From the NCBI GenBank assembly GCA_028749475.1, contig JAQVWN010000005.1, positions 1 to 64,000 on the forward strand: a DNA stretch of 64,000 nucleotides, read 5' to 3'. Below the pieces are notes generated by a model. It saw nothing but the letters and a program-made list of their open reading frames with translations. It made no database searches and was not told the DNA's origin. Each line of letters begins with the position of its first letter. Within the stretch, counting starts at the first letter, position 1. The DNA is from Thomasclavelia sp. Lineage in GTDB: Bacteria > Bacillota_I > Bacilli_A > Erysipelotrichales > Coprobacillaceae. The translations under genes and the position numbers were made by a program. This document shows positions 36,672 to 45,957 of the stretch, in pieces.

Positions 36672-37505
36672 TTAGAAATTTAATTTATCTAAAGCTTTAG
36701 CTATGCCATCTAAATCAGGATCCTCAAATGTATCACTCGCAATAGCTTTAAGTTTATCTGGAGCTTTATTAGAAACAATACCAAGATGAACTGCTTCTAT
36801 CATTTGATAATCATTCATACTATCGCCAAACCCTATACTATCTTTTTTAGAAGCTCCATAATAATCTAAAACCCTCTTAACAGCATCGGCTTTAGTACAA
36901 CTCTTTTGAATAATTTCACCATTAATAAAATCATCGTTATATTGAGAAAATGTTACAACATTAAATTTTTTTGATAGATATGGAACAGTATCCAATAGAG
37001 CATATTTATCTTTACCGATAAAACATACTTTGGCTATTTTATCTTTAGTAATATCAAATTGACTTATTGGTTTAGATGTTTCTTCTTTTTTTCTAGCTTC
37101 CAAGAATCTAGCTAATTCAGGATTATCTTTAGCATCCCTTTGGTGTCTCTTATCAAAGAATTCCATTACTCCTGGAGTTCGATATAAAACTTCTTTACTT
37201 TCAAGAGTGAATAAAACATTAGCATTAGTAAATAGTACAATTATTTCTTGAAGAGTTCTTTCATCTATTGCATTTTCATAAATATACTTGTCCCCTATTT
37301 GGATATAACTTCCTGCCGAAGCAATGATTCCATCAAAGCCAATATTTCTAAGACTCTTTAAGATTGATACTGGCGCTCTACCAGTACAAAGGAATACCTT
37401 ATTTCCTTTTTCTCTGACTCTTTTTATTGCTTCTATAGTTTTTGGAGTTACTTTACGACTAGCTCCAGTAAGTGTTCCATCAATATCAAAAAATATATAT
37501 TTCAT
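36672..37505 (-). CDS. Cof-type HAD-superfamily phosphatase
   Basis: The 277-residue protein shows HAD motif I FFDIDGTLTGAS (two Asp), motif II LCTGR, and motif III/IV GFGDSMNDYQMI, with a large C2 cap as in Cof/YkrA proteins. These dephosphorylate sugar phosphates or flavin precursors. It starts 2 bases after pdp (ribosome site inside the pdp end), so co-expression with nucleoside breakdown suggests a pentose- or deoxyribose-phosphate substrate, unproven. Confidence 0.88.
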   Translation of the reverse strand: MKYIFFDIDGTLTGASRKVTPKTIEAIKRVREKGNKVFLCTGRAPVSILKSLRNIGFDGIIASAGSYIQIGDKYIYENAIDERTLQEIIVLFTNANVLFTLESKEVLYRTPGVMEFFDKRHQRDAKDNPELARFLEARKKEETSKPISQFDITKDKIAKVCFIGKDKYALLDTVPYLSKKFNVVTFSQYNDDFINGEIIQKSCTKADAVKRVLDYYGASKKDSIGFGDSMNDYQMIEAVHLGIVSNKAPDKLKAIASDTFEDPDLDGIAKALDKLNF

Positions 37506-37507
37506 TA

Positions 37508-38806
37508 TTACATTATCTCCTCAATTATTTTTGGTTTAGATACAAATTCTTCAGTGATTTTATAAGCATCTAATATTTCATTTTCAATTTCTTCATTAAT
37601 GTTATTTACAGCATGAACATAGACTAAAATCTCATTCTTATCTACATAATCACCTATTTTTTTATTTAAAACTAAACCAACTCGATAATCTATCTTGTCA
37701 TCGATTTCTTGGCGTCCACCACCAAGTTTCATTGATACAATTCCAAGTTCTTTGGCTTTAACATCTTTAATATAACCACTTGTAGTTGCTTTAATTTCGA
37801 TTATTAATGGTGCTTTTTCAAATAAATCAGGATTATCGATATACTTTGTGTTCCCACCTTGATAAGCAACCATTTCTTTAAACTTTTTAAAGGCTTTTCC
37901 ATTTTTAATATTTTCTTTTAAAACCTTATAAGCCTGTTCTTTATTAGTATATGCTTTTGATTGTAAAAGCATCAATGATCCTTCTTCTAAACACAATTCT
38001 TCTAAATCTTTAGGACCATTTCCTTTTAAAGTATTGATTGCTTCTATTACTTCTAAAGTATTTCCAATCGTATTACCAAGTGGTTGGTTCATATTAGAAA
38101 TAGAAGCTCTAGTATCTCTTTTTAAATGTTTACCAATAGAAATCATACTTTTAGCAAGAAGTTTAGCTTCTCTTTTAGTTTGCATGAAAGCTCCATCCCC
38201 GTATTTTACATCCAATAAAATGGTATCGGCCCCACAAGCAATCTTTTTAGACATTATGCTAGAGGCTATAAGCGGAATACAATCAACGCTTCCAGTAACA
38301 TCTCTTAAAGCATGCATTTTCTTATCAGCGGGTACTAGGCCTTCACTTTGACCAATTATAGCTAGGTGTATATCTTTAACTTCTTGTATAAAATCTTCTT
38401 TAGAAACATTGATATTCATCCCTGGAATAGCTTCTAACTTATCCAGAGTTCCACCTGTGTGTCCAAGTCCTCTTCCTGACATCTTAGCAACGTTTATATT
38501 ACAACTTGCTACTAATGGCCCTAAAACTAGAGATGTCTTATCACCAACTCCTCCAGTTGAATGTTTATCAACTTTCATGCCAGGAATTGAAGACAAATCG
38601 ATTACTTCGCCCGAATGCGTCATTTCATTAGTAAGAGTTGCTGTTTCTTTTTGGGTTAATCCTTTAAAATAGACAGTCATCAAAAAAGCTGACATTTGAT
38701 AATCAGGAATTGTTCCTTTAGTAAATCCATCAACTACAAAATGAATTTGCTTATCCGTTAATTCTTCTCCATGTTTTTTTAATTCAATAATATCAACTAT
38801 TCTCAT
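37508..38806 (-). CDS. pdp: pyrimidine-nucleoside phosphorylase
   Basis: Pdp phosphorolyses uridine, thymidine or deoxyuridine to the base and (deoxy)ribose-1-phosphate. The 432-residue length fits, and the signature region VDKHSTGGVGDKTSLVLGP and SGRGLGHTGGTLDKLEAIPG is fully kept. The C-terminal domain (GGGRQEIDDKIDY) is also present. AAGGAGG precedes the ATG. It heads a two-gene operon with the HAD phosphatase. Confidence 0.95.
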   Translation of the reverse strand: MRIVDIIELKKHGEELTDKQIHFVVDGFTKGTIPDYQMSAFLMTVYFKGLTQKETATLTNEMTHSGEVIDLSSIPGMKVDKHSTGGVGDKTSLVLGPLVASCNINVAKMSGRGLGHTGGTLDKLEAIPGMNINVSKEDFIQEVKDIHLAIIGQSEGLVPADKKMHALRDVTGSVDCIPLIASSIMSKKIACGADTILLDVKYGDGAFMQTKREAKLLAKSMISIGKHLKRDTRASISNMNQPLGNTIGNTLEVIEAINTLKGNGPKDLEELCLEEGSLMLLQSKAYTNKEQAYKVLKENIKNGKAFKKFKEMVAYQGGNTKYIDNPDLFEKAPLIIEIKATTSGYIKDVKAKELGIVSMKLGGGRQEIDDKIDYRVGLVLNKKIGDYVDKNEILVYVHAVNNINEEIENEILDAYKITEEFVSKPKIIEEIM

Positions 38807-38836
38807 AACTTTCCTCCTTCAAACATTATAGCAAAA

Positions 38837-38864
38837 AATACTACAACTAGTTAGTTGTAGTATT
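38837..38864 (-). terminator. terminator of fucO
   Basis: A 13-bp inverted repeat AATACTACAACTA / TAGTTGTAGTATT with a T-run on the minus strand, just downstream of the fucO stop. Confidence 0.85.
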
Positions 38865-38871
38865 TATTAAA

Positions 38872-40017
38872 CTAAATTAAAGATTTATATAATTCTTTGA
38901 TTTCAGCAACGCTTGTATCACGAGGGTTACCAGGACGACAAGCATCTGCAAAAGCAGATTCAGATAAGAAATCAACATCTTTTTCTTTAACAATTTCTTT
39001 TAAGTCAGCAGGAATTCCAACATCTTGACCAAGTTTTCTTACTGCATCAATTGCAGCTTTACGATATGTTTCTTGATCCATACCTGTTGTATCAACACCC
39101 ATAGCTTGAGCAATATATTTATATTTTTCACCTGTTGCAGGAGCATTATATTCCATTACAGTTGGTAAAATAATGGCATTAGCAATACCATGAGGAGTAT
39201 CATACAATGCTCCAAGAGGATGAGCCATTGAGTGAACAATACCAAGTCCAACATTACTAAATCCCATACCAGCGATATATTGACCTAAAGCCATATCTTC
39301 TCTTCCTTTAGGAGTATTATTTACTGCATCTCTTAAAGAACGTGAAATGATTTCAATTGCTTTAAGATGGAACATATCACTCATTTCCCAAGCACCTTTA
39401 GTAATATAACCTTCAATTGCATGAGTTAAAGCATCCATTCCTGTTGAAGCAGTTAAACCTTTAGGCATTGATGACATCATATCAGGATCAACAAAGGCAA
39501 CAATTGGTAAATCATGAGGATCTACACACACCATTTTACGATCTTTAGATGTGTCAGTAATTACATAGTTAATAGTAACTTCAGCGGCTGTTCCTGCAGT
39601 AGTAGGTACTGCAAAGATTGGTGTTGCTGGATTTTTAGTATCAGCTACTCCTTCTAGAGAAATTACATCAGCAAATTCTGGGTTCTTATCAATAATACCA
39701 ATTGCTTTAGCAGTATCCATTGAAGAACCTCCACCAATTGCAATCATATAATCAGCATTACATGCATGTAAAGCTTTTACTCCAGCTTGAACGTTTTCAA
39801 CTGTAGGATTAGGTTTAATATCAGAATATAGTTCATAAGCTAAACCAGCCTTATCTAATAAATCAGTTACTTTCTTAGTTACATTGAATTTAATTAAATC
39901 AGGATCACTACAGACCATAGCCTTTTTAAATCCATGAGCTTTAGCCTCAGTAACAATTTCATTAATCGCACCACTTCCATGATAACTTGTTTCGTTTAAA
40001 ATAAATCTATTTGCCAT
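38872..40017 (-). CDS. fucO: iron-containing alcohol dehydrogenase, lactaldehyde reductase type
   Basis: The 381-residue protein is close in sequence feel to FucO (lactaldehyde reductase / 1,2-propanediol oxidoreductase): RFILNETSYHGSGAI at the start, GGGSSMDTAKA, GMDALTHAIE and GIVHSMAHPLGA with the iron-binding His residues. It may reduce lactaldehyde, acetaldehyde or other aldehydes with NADH. AGGAGG precedes the ATG. The promoter at 40047-40075 contains a cre-like operator. No fucose genes are nearby, so substrate is uncertain. Confidence 0.9.
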   Translation of the reverse strand: MANRFILNETSYHGSGAINEIVTEAKAHGFKKAMVCSDPDLIKFNVTKKVTDLLDKAGLAYELYSDIKPNPTVENVQAGVKALHACNADYMIAIGGGSSMDTAKAIGIIDKNPEFADVISLEGVADTKNPATPIFAVPTTAGTAAEVTINYVITDTSKDRKMVCVDPHDLPIVAFVDPDMMSSMPKGLTASTGMDALTHAIEGYITKGAWEMSDMFHLKAIEIISRSLRDAVNNTPKGREDMALGQYIAGMGFSNVGLGIVHSMAHPLGALYDTPHGIANAIILPTVMEYNAPATGEKYKYIAQAMGVDTTGMDQETYRKAAIDAVRKLGQDVGIPADLKEIVKEKDVDFLSESAFADACRPGNPRDTSVAEIKELYKSLI

Positions 40018-40046
40018 TTAAAATGACCTCCTTTACATATAGATAT

Positions 40047-40075
40047 ATTATAAATCTGTAACGGCTTTCATTCAA
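40047..40075 (-). promoter_or_regulatory. fucO promoter with cre-like operator
   Basis: On the minus strand TTGAAT (40070-40075) and TATAAT (40047-40052) with 17-base spacing. TGTAACGGCTTTCA at 40057-40070 matches the cre consensus at 12 of 14 positions (centre shifted by one base) and fills the spacer. Confidence 0.65.
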
Positions 40076-40115
40076 TAGATAAGCAACTTAATTTAGATAA
40101 TTATCCAAATAAAAA

Positions 40116-40135
40116 GACTAGCATAAATGCTAGTC
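40116..40135 (-). terminator. terminator of rnpB
   Basis: Stem GACTAGCAT / ATGCTAGTC followed by TTTTTATTT on the minus strand, just 3' of the RNase P RNA. Confidence 0.88.
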
Positions 40136-40141
40136 AAATTA

Positions 40142-40470
40142 ACTCATTAAATAAGCCAAGTTCTGTATTTCAGACAATCATTTATCTACACTTTCGTGTC
40201 CATCACTTAGTTTTTGTTCCCTTGTGATGATTCCCCTACCTAATTTGGGTTTCTGCCTTGCGGAGCTTTCCTCTTTTCAGCTTTAGTTTCCTAAAGAATT
40301 GTTTCTGTGGAGCCATTTATGAACATCTACCATGGTTACCTTTAGGTATTAGTTCTGTCGTTAGTTTCCTACCTATACTTATTTATTCGTATAGCACAAA
40401 CACTACAGCCATTACAGACTGTGGCAGCCTGGACTTTCCTCTGATTAATCAGCGATTATCTATCATGAGT
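40142..40470 (-). ncRNA. rnpB: RNase P RNA, class B (Bacillus type)
   Basis: On the minus strand the conserved elements occur in order: AATCGCTG, GAGGAAAGTCC near the 5' end, a central GGTAGGGGAATC region, and ACAGAACTTGGCTTAT near the 3' end. The termini pair as CTCAT / ATGAG (P1). It processes the 5' leaders of tRNAs. It begins exactly at the gpsB stop codon; gpsB-rnpB adjacency is known from Bacillus. At about 329 bases it is shorter than the ~400 of Bacillus. Confidence 0.96.
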
Positions 40471-40811
40471 TAAAAATTACTATTTTTAGAAAAAACCACT
40501 TTTTCAAGTAATGATAATCTTTTTAAAATATCAACATTACTAGAAGCATTTTCTTCTAAAGCATGAATATTATCATCTTGAAGAGCAGCTTCTTTTTGTA
40601 GTTTTAAAACAGTTTCTTTTTCTTTTGATAATTGTTTTTCTAATTGTTCTACTTTTTCATATGAAGCATTTAATAATGTAGCAAAGGCTTCATAGTCTGC
40701 TACTATTTGATCTAAATAATGATCTACTTCATCAGCGTTATATCCTTTAAAATCAACTTTAAATTCTTTATTTAGTATTTTTTTAGGACTTAATGTTACT
40801 TTTGTATTCAT
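40470..40811 (-). CDS. gpsB: cell-division protein GpsB (DivIVA family)
   Basis: The 113-residue protein has the DivIVA N-terminal lipid-binding core (LSPKKILNKEFKVDFKGYNADEVDHYLD) and a coiled coil after it (~45-95). GpsB guides penicillin-binding proteins between septum and side wall. Its neighbours, recU-ponA (divergent) and rnpB, are the same as in Bacillus, which supports the assignment and its partner PBP1. Confidence 0.92.
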   Translation of the reverse strand: MNTKVTLSPKKILNKEFKVDFKGYNADEVDHYLDQIVADYEAFATLLNASYEKVEQLEKQLSKEKETVLKLQKEAALQDDNIHALEENASSNVDILKRLSLLEKVVFSKNSNF

Positions 40812-40878
40812 ATATTTTACTCCTTAGTTTTATTTTACTAATTTACCTTTTTAATGCAAGAACTATATAACATTATGA

Positions 40879-40891
40879 TATAATTATTTCG
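40879..40891 (+). promoter_or_regulatory. recU -10 box, probably leaderless start
   Basis: TATAAT at 40879-40884 is separated from the recU ATG (40892) by only 7 bases, so transcription would begin at or next to the start codon. No ribosome site precedes the ATG. The -35 region is weak. Confidence 0.55.
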
Positions 40892-41485
40892 ATGATAAAC
40901 TATCCAAACGGAAAAAAACGAAATAGTCAAACTATTAAAATAGATGGGAAGCATAACACTAGAAGAAGAGGAATGAAGTTAGAAGATGATATTAATGATT
41001 CTAATAAATACTATCTATCTAGAGAAATAGCTGTTATTCATAAAAAGCCGACTCCTATCCAAATAGTTAAAGTAGATTATCCTAAAAGGCAAGCGGCTAG
41101 AATTGTTGAAGCTTACTTTAAAACTCCATCTACTACTGATTATAATGGAATATATAAAGGAAGATATATTGATTTTGAAGCAAAAGAAACTAAAACTAAA
41201 TTCTTTCCTTTAGCTAATATTAGTAAACATCAAATTGATCATTTAAATAGTATTGTCAAACAAAATGGGATTGCGTTTGTAATTATTGCTTTTATTAGTA
41301 TAAATGAGGTATACTTAGTTGATGCAAAATTTATGATTGATCAGTTTTATCATGGAGATAAAAAAAGAATTAATTATGATGAGATTGTTGAAAATGGCTA
41401 TCTAATTAAACTGGGATATACTCCTCGATTAGATTACCTAGAAATTGTAAATGACATCTATTTAGGAGGTACTAGTAATGAGTAA
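40892..41485 (+). CDS. recU: Holliday junction resolvase RecU
   Basis: RecU resolves Holliday junctions and aids chromosome segregation in Firmicutes. The 197-residue protein starts MINYPNGK as in Bacillus and has GRYIDFEAKETK with the nuclease residues, KPTPIQIVKVDYPKR and LGYTPRLDYL. The ATG at 40892 lacks a ribosome site, whereas an internal Met (codon 28, within RRGMKLEDDIND) has AAGAGG in front, so a shorter form could also be made. It overlaps ponA by 8 bases. Confidence 0.95.
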   Translation: MINYPNGKKRNSQTIKIDGKHNTRRRGMKLEDDINDSNKYYLSREIAVIHKKPTPIQIVKVDYPKRQAARIVEAYFKTPSTTDYNGIYKGRYIDFEAKETKTKFFPLANISKHQIDHLNSIVKQNGIAFVIIAFISINEVYLVDAKFMIDQFYHGDKKRINYDEIVENGYLIKLGYTPRLDYLEIVNDIYLGGTSNE

Positions 41486-44165
41486 AAAAACTACTACTAA
41501 AAAACCAAAGCAAAAGAAACAATTAAAATTAAATAAAAAGAATGTTATAAAGATTTGTGTATCATTATTTATAATATTAACATTATCAATAACATCAATC
41601 TTTGCCTTTAATGTGTACAAAGAAACTGAAGACTTCGATTCAGAAAAACTATTATCTGGAGAAGCTAGTAAGATTTATGATGCTGATGGTAATTTAGTAT
41701 ATACATATGGTAGTGATGTTAATGGTACTAGACAAAATGTATCTTATAGTGATTTACCACAAGTATTAGTTGATGCTGTAGTGGCAGCAGAAGATTCAAG
41801 ATTCTTTGAACATAATGGATTTGATTTACCACGTATAGCTAAAGCCTTTATTACTAATGCTTTAACCGGGTCTAAACAAGGTGGTTCTACTATTACTCAA
41901 CAAGTAGTTAAGAAGTCTTACTTCCCTAATGCCGAACAAACATATAGTCGTAAGGCAAGTGAAGTAGTACTAGCTATTCAAGCTGATAAAGAATTATCTA
42001 AAGAAGATATAATTACTTTATATTTAAATAAGATTTATTTTGGGCGTAGCACTAAATCTATCGGAGTTGCAGCTGCAAGTAAGTATTATTTTAATAAGGA
42101 TGTTCAAGATTTAACATTGCCAGAAGCAGCATTACTGGCTGGTTCTTTGAACTCTCCTTATAATTATGATCCTTACTATAACTTAGATAAAGCAACAGCT
42201 AGACGTAATACAATTCTTAATCTAATGGTAGACCATGGATATATTACAGAAGAAGAAGCTACTAACGCTAAAGCTGTAAGTATTGAAAATACTTTAGATG
42301 AAACAAATAATCAAACTAACAATGAAGGTTACTTAGCTGCTTATGTAGATTTAGTAACTAAAGAAGTAAAAAAGAAAACTGGATATGATCCATCTGATAC
42401 TCAAATGGATATTCATACATATTTAAAAACTGATATTCAACAAGTAGCATATAACTTAAACTCTGGAGAGACTTATAAGTATTCAGATGAAGATTTACAA
42501 ATGTCAGGAAGTGTTACTGAATCCCTGACTGGTAGAATAGTCTCTGTCCTTGGTGGACGTAACTACAAGTCCGGTGACTTAAACTTAGCAACAGTAAAAC
42601 AACAACCAGGTTCTTCGGTAAAACCTTTCCTTGATTATGGAATGGCAATCGAAAGTCTAGACTGGTGTTCTGAACATTATATAAGTGATGAACCTTGGGA
42701 AGCCAATGCATCTTTCAAGCCTAAAAACTGGGATGGCAGTTTCCATGGTAAGATTAGTATTTCTAATGCCTTAGAAAATTCATGGAACGTTGCAGCAGTT
42801 AGAACATTTGAGGCAGTTGAAGATAAAGTAGATGCTTCTGATATAAGCGATGCAATGGAATCTATTGGAATCGATATGTCTAATGAATCAGTTAGTACTG
42901 CTTATGCAATTGGTGGATGGAAAACAGGTATTTCACCTATTGAAATGTGTAGTGCCTATTCAACTATTGCCAATAATGGTAAATACACTGAATCTCATGC
43001 TTGTAACTATGTCAAAATTGTTTCAACTGGCGAAAAATTTGAAATCGATAAAAAATGTCAAAAGAAAGCTAAACAATCTTATTATAGTGAAGCTACTGCT
43101 TTTATTATTAGACAAATCCAACTTGGATATACAAAGAATGGTTCAGGTAACTATCGTTACTTAACTTCATTTAATGATATAGCCGCTAAAACAGGAACAT
43201 CTAACTTTAGTGGAAGTAAATATGTTGCCGACAATAAATCTAAAGATTTATGGATGACAGCTTATAACGCCGATTATGTATGTAGTGTTTGGATGGGATT
43301 CCAAACTGATGGTATCAAAAAAGGAAAGAACACTTCAACTTATAGTGCAAGACCAGGAGAAGTAGTTCAAAAATTATTTAATGCCTTAACTAAAGATGGC
43401 GTAAAAAATAGTTTCCCTGATCAACCAGATACAGCTGTTCAAGCTACTATCTTAACAGGTGTTTATCCATATAAAGCTGCTACAGCTAATACACCAGAAA
43501 GTAAAAAAGTAACTGCTTGGTTTAAAAAAGGGACTACCCCTACTGATTCAGCTACTGATTATGGTATTAACGACTTATCATCATTTAAAGCTGAACTTAA
43601 TAGTTCTGGTACTATCAACTTTAGTTTTGCTGAATATGATCCTAAAGAGGCAATTACAAACGCTGAATATAATGATGCTACTAAAGCCTATGGTACTGTC
43701 GTCTATGTGGTTGAGGTAACAGATGATTCTGGTAATGTCTTAAAGAGCGAACATTATACTTCTAATGTTGGTTCAATCGATTACAAACCAACTGGATCAG
43801 TAAAAGTTGTTGGTTACTATTCATACTCAGAAGCTAGCAGTGTTACTTCTAACAAGATTACTGTTAGCCTAACTCCAACTGTTGATTTAACTGCTGTAAA
43901 TGGTAATGTTACAGCTGGAGGTGCTACTGTTAATAATGGCGCAACAATTAGTGCAACTAGTATTAATGTTAAGATAACAAAGGCTAATTCTTCAGATACT
44001 ACTAAGATTTATTTATATGATGGTAATAGACAACTATTACATGAACTTAGCACTGAAGAAACAGGATTTAGTGGATTAGTTAGTGGCTCTACTTATCAAG
44101 TAGTAATGACTGAATCAAATGGTTCAAAAACCGTTACTAAAACAGTAACATTTAAAGTTCAATAA
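41478..44165 (+). CDS. ponA: bifunctional penicillin-binding protein 1A
   Basis: PBP1A polymerises and cross-links peptidoglycan. The 895-residue protein has a basic cytosolic tail, one membrane helix at ~24-45, the glycosyltransferase-51 domain (EDSRFFEHNGFD with Glu105; GGSTITQQ), then the transpeptidase domain with SxxK (Ser379 in PGSSVKP), a later Asn motif and KTGTS. The C-terminal ~200 residues are Ser/Thr/Asn-rich and look like two fibronectin-like domains. GGAGG precedes the ATG. It follows recU with an 8-base overlap, the reverse of the Bacillus ponA-recU order. Confidence 0.96.
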   Translation: MSKKTTTKKPKQKKQLKLNKKNVIKICVSLFIILTLSITSIFAFNVYKETEDFDSEKLLSGEASKIYDADGNLVYTYGSDVNGTRQNVSYSDLPQVLVDAVVAAEDSRFFEHNGFDLPRIAKAFITNALTGSKQGGSTITQQVVKKSYFPNAEQTYSRKASEVVLAIQADKELSKEDIITLYLNKIYFGRSTKSIGVAAASKYYFNKDVQDLTLPEAALLAGSLNSPYNYDPYYNLDKATARRNTILNLMVDHGYITEEEATNAKAVSIENTLDETNNQTNNEGYLAAYVDLVTKEVKKKTGYDPSDTQMDIHTYLKTDIQQVAYNLNSGETYKYSDEDLQMSGSVTESLTGRIVSVLGGRNYKSGDLNLATVKQQPGSSVKPFLDYGMAIESLDWCSEHYISDEPWEANASFKPKNWDGSFHGKISISNALENSWNVAAVRTFEAVEDKVDASDISDAMESIGIDMSNESVSTAYAIGGWKTGISPIEMCSAYSTIANNGKYTESHACNYVKIVSTGEKFEIDKKCQKKAKQSYYSEATAFIIRQIQLGYTKNGSGNYRYLTSFNDIAAKTGTSNFSGSKYVADNKSKDLWMTAYNADYVCSVWMGFQTDGIKKGKNTSTYSARPGEVVQKLFNALTKDGVKNSFPDQPDTAVQATILTGVYPYKAATANTPESKKVTAWFKKGTTPTDSATDYGINDLSSFKAELNSSGTINFSFAEYDPKEAITNAEYNDATKAYGTVVYVVEVTDDSGNVLKSEHYTSNVGSIDYKPTGSVKVVGYYSYSEASSVTSNKITVSLTPTVDLTAVNGNVTAGGATVNNGATISATSINVKITKANSSDTTKIYLYDGNRQLLHELSTEETGFSGLVSGSTYQVVMTESNGSKTVTKTVTFKVQ

Positions 44166-44169
44166 ACTA

Positions 44170-44207
44170 AAAAAGAGGAAATTGATTTACTTCAATTTCC
44201 TCTTTTT
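44170..44207. terminator. bidirectional terminator between ponA and nth
   Basis: A 16-bp stem AAAAAGAGGAAATTGA / TCAATTTCCTCTTTTT; the nth stop codon sits in the 6-nt loop, and one arm encodes its final residues. Confidence 0.9.
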
Positions 44208-44837
44208 ATATTTAATTTCATCTTTACACATATCAAATAATTTGCATTCATTACATGATGGGGTAGTCGCTTTACAAAAATAACGTCCAAAGAATATAAA
44301 CTGATGATGGGATTTATTCCATAAGTTTCGCTCAATTGATCTATTAAGTTTCTTTTCTATCGTTAAGACATCATCATCTTTTTTAGCAAACCCAAGTCGC
44401 TTAGATATTCTTTCAACGTGGGTATCAACTGCAAAAGCCGGGATATTGAAAGATACTGATCTAACTACATTAGCTGTTTTCCTTCCAACCCCTGGTAAAG
44501 ACATTAAGCCTTTATAATCACTTGGAACTATTCCATCATAATCCTCGATTAACTTTTTAGATAAAGCAATCATATTGACAGCTTTATTATGATAAAAGCC
44601 AATACTTTTAATTATATTTTCAATATCTTTCAAATTAGCGTTAGCAACCTCTTCAATTGTAGGATATTTTTCAAAGAGGATTGGCGTAACAGTATTGACT
44701 CTTTTATCAGTTGTTTGAGCTGAAAGCATAACTGCTACCAATAATTCATATGTATTATGATGATATAATTCACATTTTGCATCAGGATATAATTCATCTA
44801 AGTAATTTAAGACTCTTTGAGTTTTAGCCTTATTCAT
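44187..44837 (-). CDS. nth: endonuclease III
   Basis: Nth removes oxidised pyrimidines and cleaves abasic sites. The 216-residue protein has the HhH motif LPGVGRKTA with catalytic Lys120, catalytic Asp138 in VDTHVERIS, and the [4Fe-4S] ligands Cys188, 195, 198 and 204 (C-x6-C-x2-C-x5-C). I place the start at 44837 after GGTGGGAAG; the longer frame intrudes into dnaD. It overlaps the dnaD end by 8 bases, as a dnaD-nth pair typical of Bacilli. Confidence 0.96.
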   Translation of the reverse strand: MNKAKTQRVLNYLDELYPDAKCELYHHNTYELLVAVMLSAQTTDKRVNTVTPILFEKYPTIEEVANANLKDIENIIKSIGFYHNKAVNMIALSKKLIEDYDGIVPSDYKGLMSLPGVGRKTANVVRSVSFNIPAFAVDTHVERISKRLGFAKKDDDVLTIEKKLNRSIERNLWNKSHHQFIFFGRYFCKATTPSCNECKLFDMCKDEIKYKKRKLK

Positions 44838-45417
44838 CTTCCCACCATTTATAATTAGATACTGATACTTTTCTTTTAGTTGGAGCATCACTTATATATC
44901 GCTCTTTAATTCCATTTTCAGCCCAATTCTTTAAAATACCTTCAATGTATCTAAGAGAACACTTTTGGGCTTTAACAGCCTCTTTTAAGGCCTTACTAAT
45001 CATCTCTTCACTATATCCTGTTTGAACAAAGTCTTTTAGAGTTTCTATTTCTAATGGTGACAGAGGACGTCCAAAGTTTTCTTGGAAAGAATCTAAAAGA
45101 TTTATTGGATCTGTATCATCTTTATGACTTTCTATTAATAATTTATTTAATACTTTATTTAGATAAATTGACCCCTGTTTATTATAAATATATTTTTTAT
45201 CTAATAATGATAATAATACTTTATCCATCTTTTTAGCAGTTAATGATGAATACTTAAGTAGATTTAAAGTAGTAACACTTCTAAATCCAGCTTTATTTAA
45301 AGTGTGAATAAGAAGTATTATGTGCGATTCATCATCACTTAAACCCACTTCTTTACCTTTTAATAAAAGAAGTTGATCAAAATCTATACAATTGGTTTCT
45401 GTTAAATATTTAATCAT
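44830..45417 (-). CDS. dnaD: DnaD-domain replication-restart protein
   Basis: DnaD helps load the replicative helicase in low-GC Firmicutes. The 195-residue protein has an N-terminal winged-helix region and the C-terminal DnaD domain (LSPLEIETLKDFV ... SLRYIEGILKNWAENGI with the YxxxI.W signature). It starts just after the ypmB-like stop in a TAATATG arrangement and overlaps nth. Confidence 0.92.
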   Translation of the reverse strand: MIKYLTETNCIDFDQLLLLKGKEVGLSDDESHIILLIHTLNKAGFRSVTTLNLLKYSSLTAKKMDKVLLSLLDKKYIYNKQGSIYLNKVLNKLLIESHKDDTDPINLLDSFQENFGRPLSPLEIETLKDFVQTGYSEEMISKALKEAVKAQKCSLRYIEGILKNWAENGIKERYISDAPTKRKVSVSNYKWWEDE

Positions 45418-45418
45418 A

Positions 45419-45898
45419 TTATAAATTATAACCCTTTATAAACTCACCTGTATGGGCATCATAGTAAAAATATATTAAAGTATCGCTTTCTTGATATTTT
45501 AAAGCATAAACTAATTCGGAATTTTCATACCCTAGTTCAATAGAACTATTATCATGTTTATATTTATTTTTAAAACTATCTTTTACTGTTTGTTTAGAGA
45601 CTAGTTTTTTTGCATTTGTGTACACTAAATTTTCTTTAGTATTATAAACTACGTATGTTGTTTTCTTTTTTACTTTAACTTTCATGACATAGTAAGTTTT
45701 ATCACTATTATATTCATTAAAATAATTGTCATAAGTATACTTATGTTTATCGCATATTTCTTGTTGAATATTATTTAAATCATTACTATGAGTTACATAT
45801 GGAACATGAACCCAAAGTAAAAAATAACTTACAATAATAAATACCAAAATTAAAAAAGTTATTATAAATTTAAATCGGTTTTTTTTAAGAAAATTCAT
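45419..45898 (-). CDS. YpmB-like membrane-anchored protein
   Basis: The 159-residue protein has one N-terminal membrane helix (~10-32) and an external part with two PepSY-like strands; the C-terminal YFYYDAHTGEFIKGYNL is typical of the YpmB/DUF5590 family. The Bacillus ypmB gene lies in the same dnaD-nth neighbourhood, which supports the assignment. Function is unknown. AGGAG precedes the ATG. Confidence 0.7.
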   Translation of the reverse strand: MNFLKKNRFKFIITFLILVFIIVSYFLLWVHVPYVTHSNDLNNIQQEICDKHKYTYDNYFNEYNSDKTYYVMKVKVKKKTTYVVYNTKENLVYTNAKKLVSKQTVKDSFKNKYKHDNSSIELGYENSELVYALKYQESDTLIYFYYDAHTGEFIKGYNL

Positions 45899-45943
45899 TG
45901 TTTATCTCCTGAAAAATATTATACATTAATTAAAAAAGAAAAA

Positions 45944-45957
45944 AAGCCTTACGGCTT
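45944..45957 (-). terminator. weak terminator of the zinc peptidase gene
   Basis: Stem AAGCC / GGCTT with a 4-nt loop, then TTTTTTTCTTTTTT on the minus strand. The stem is short but the U-tract is strong. Confidence 0.7.
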
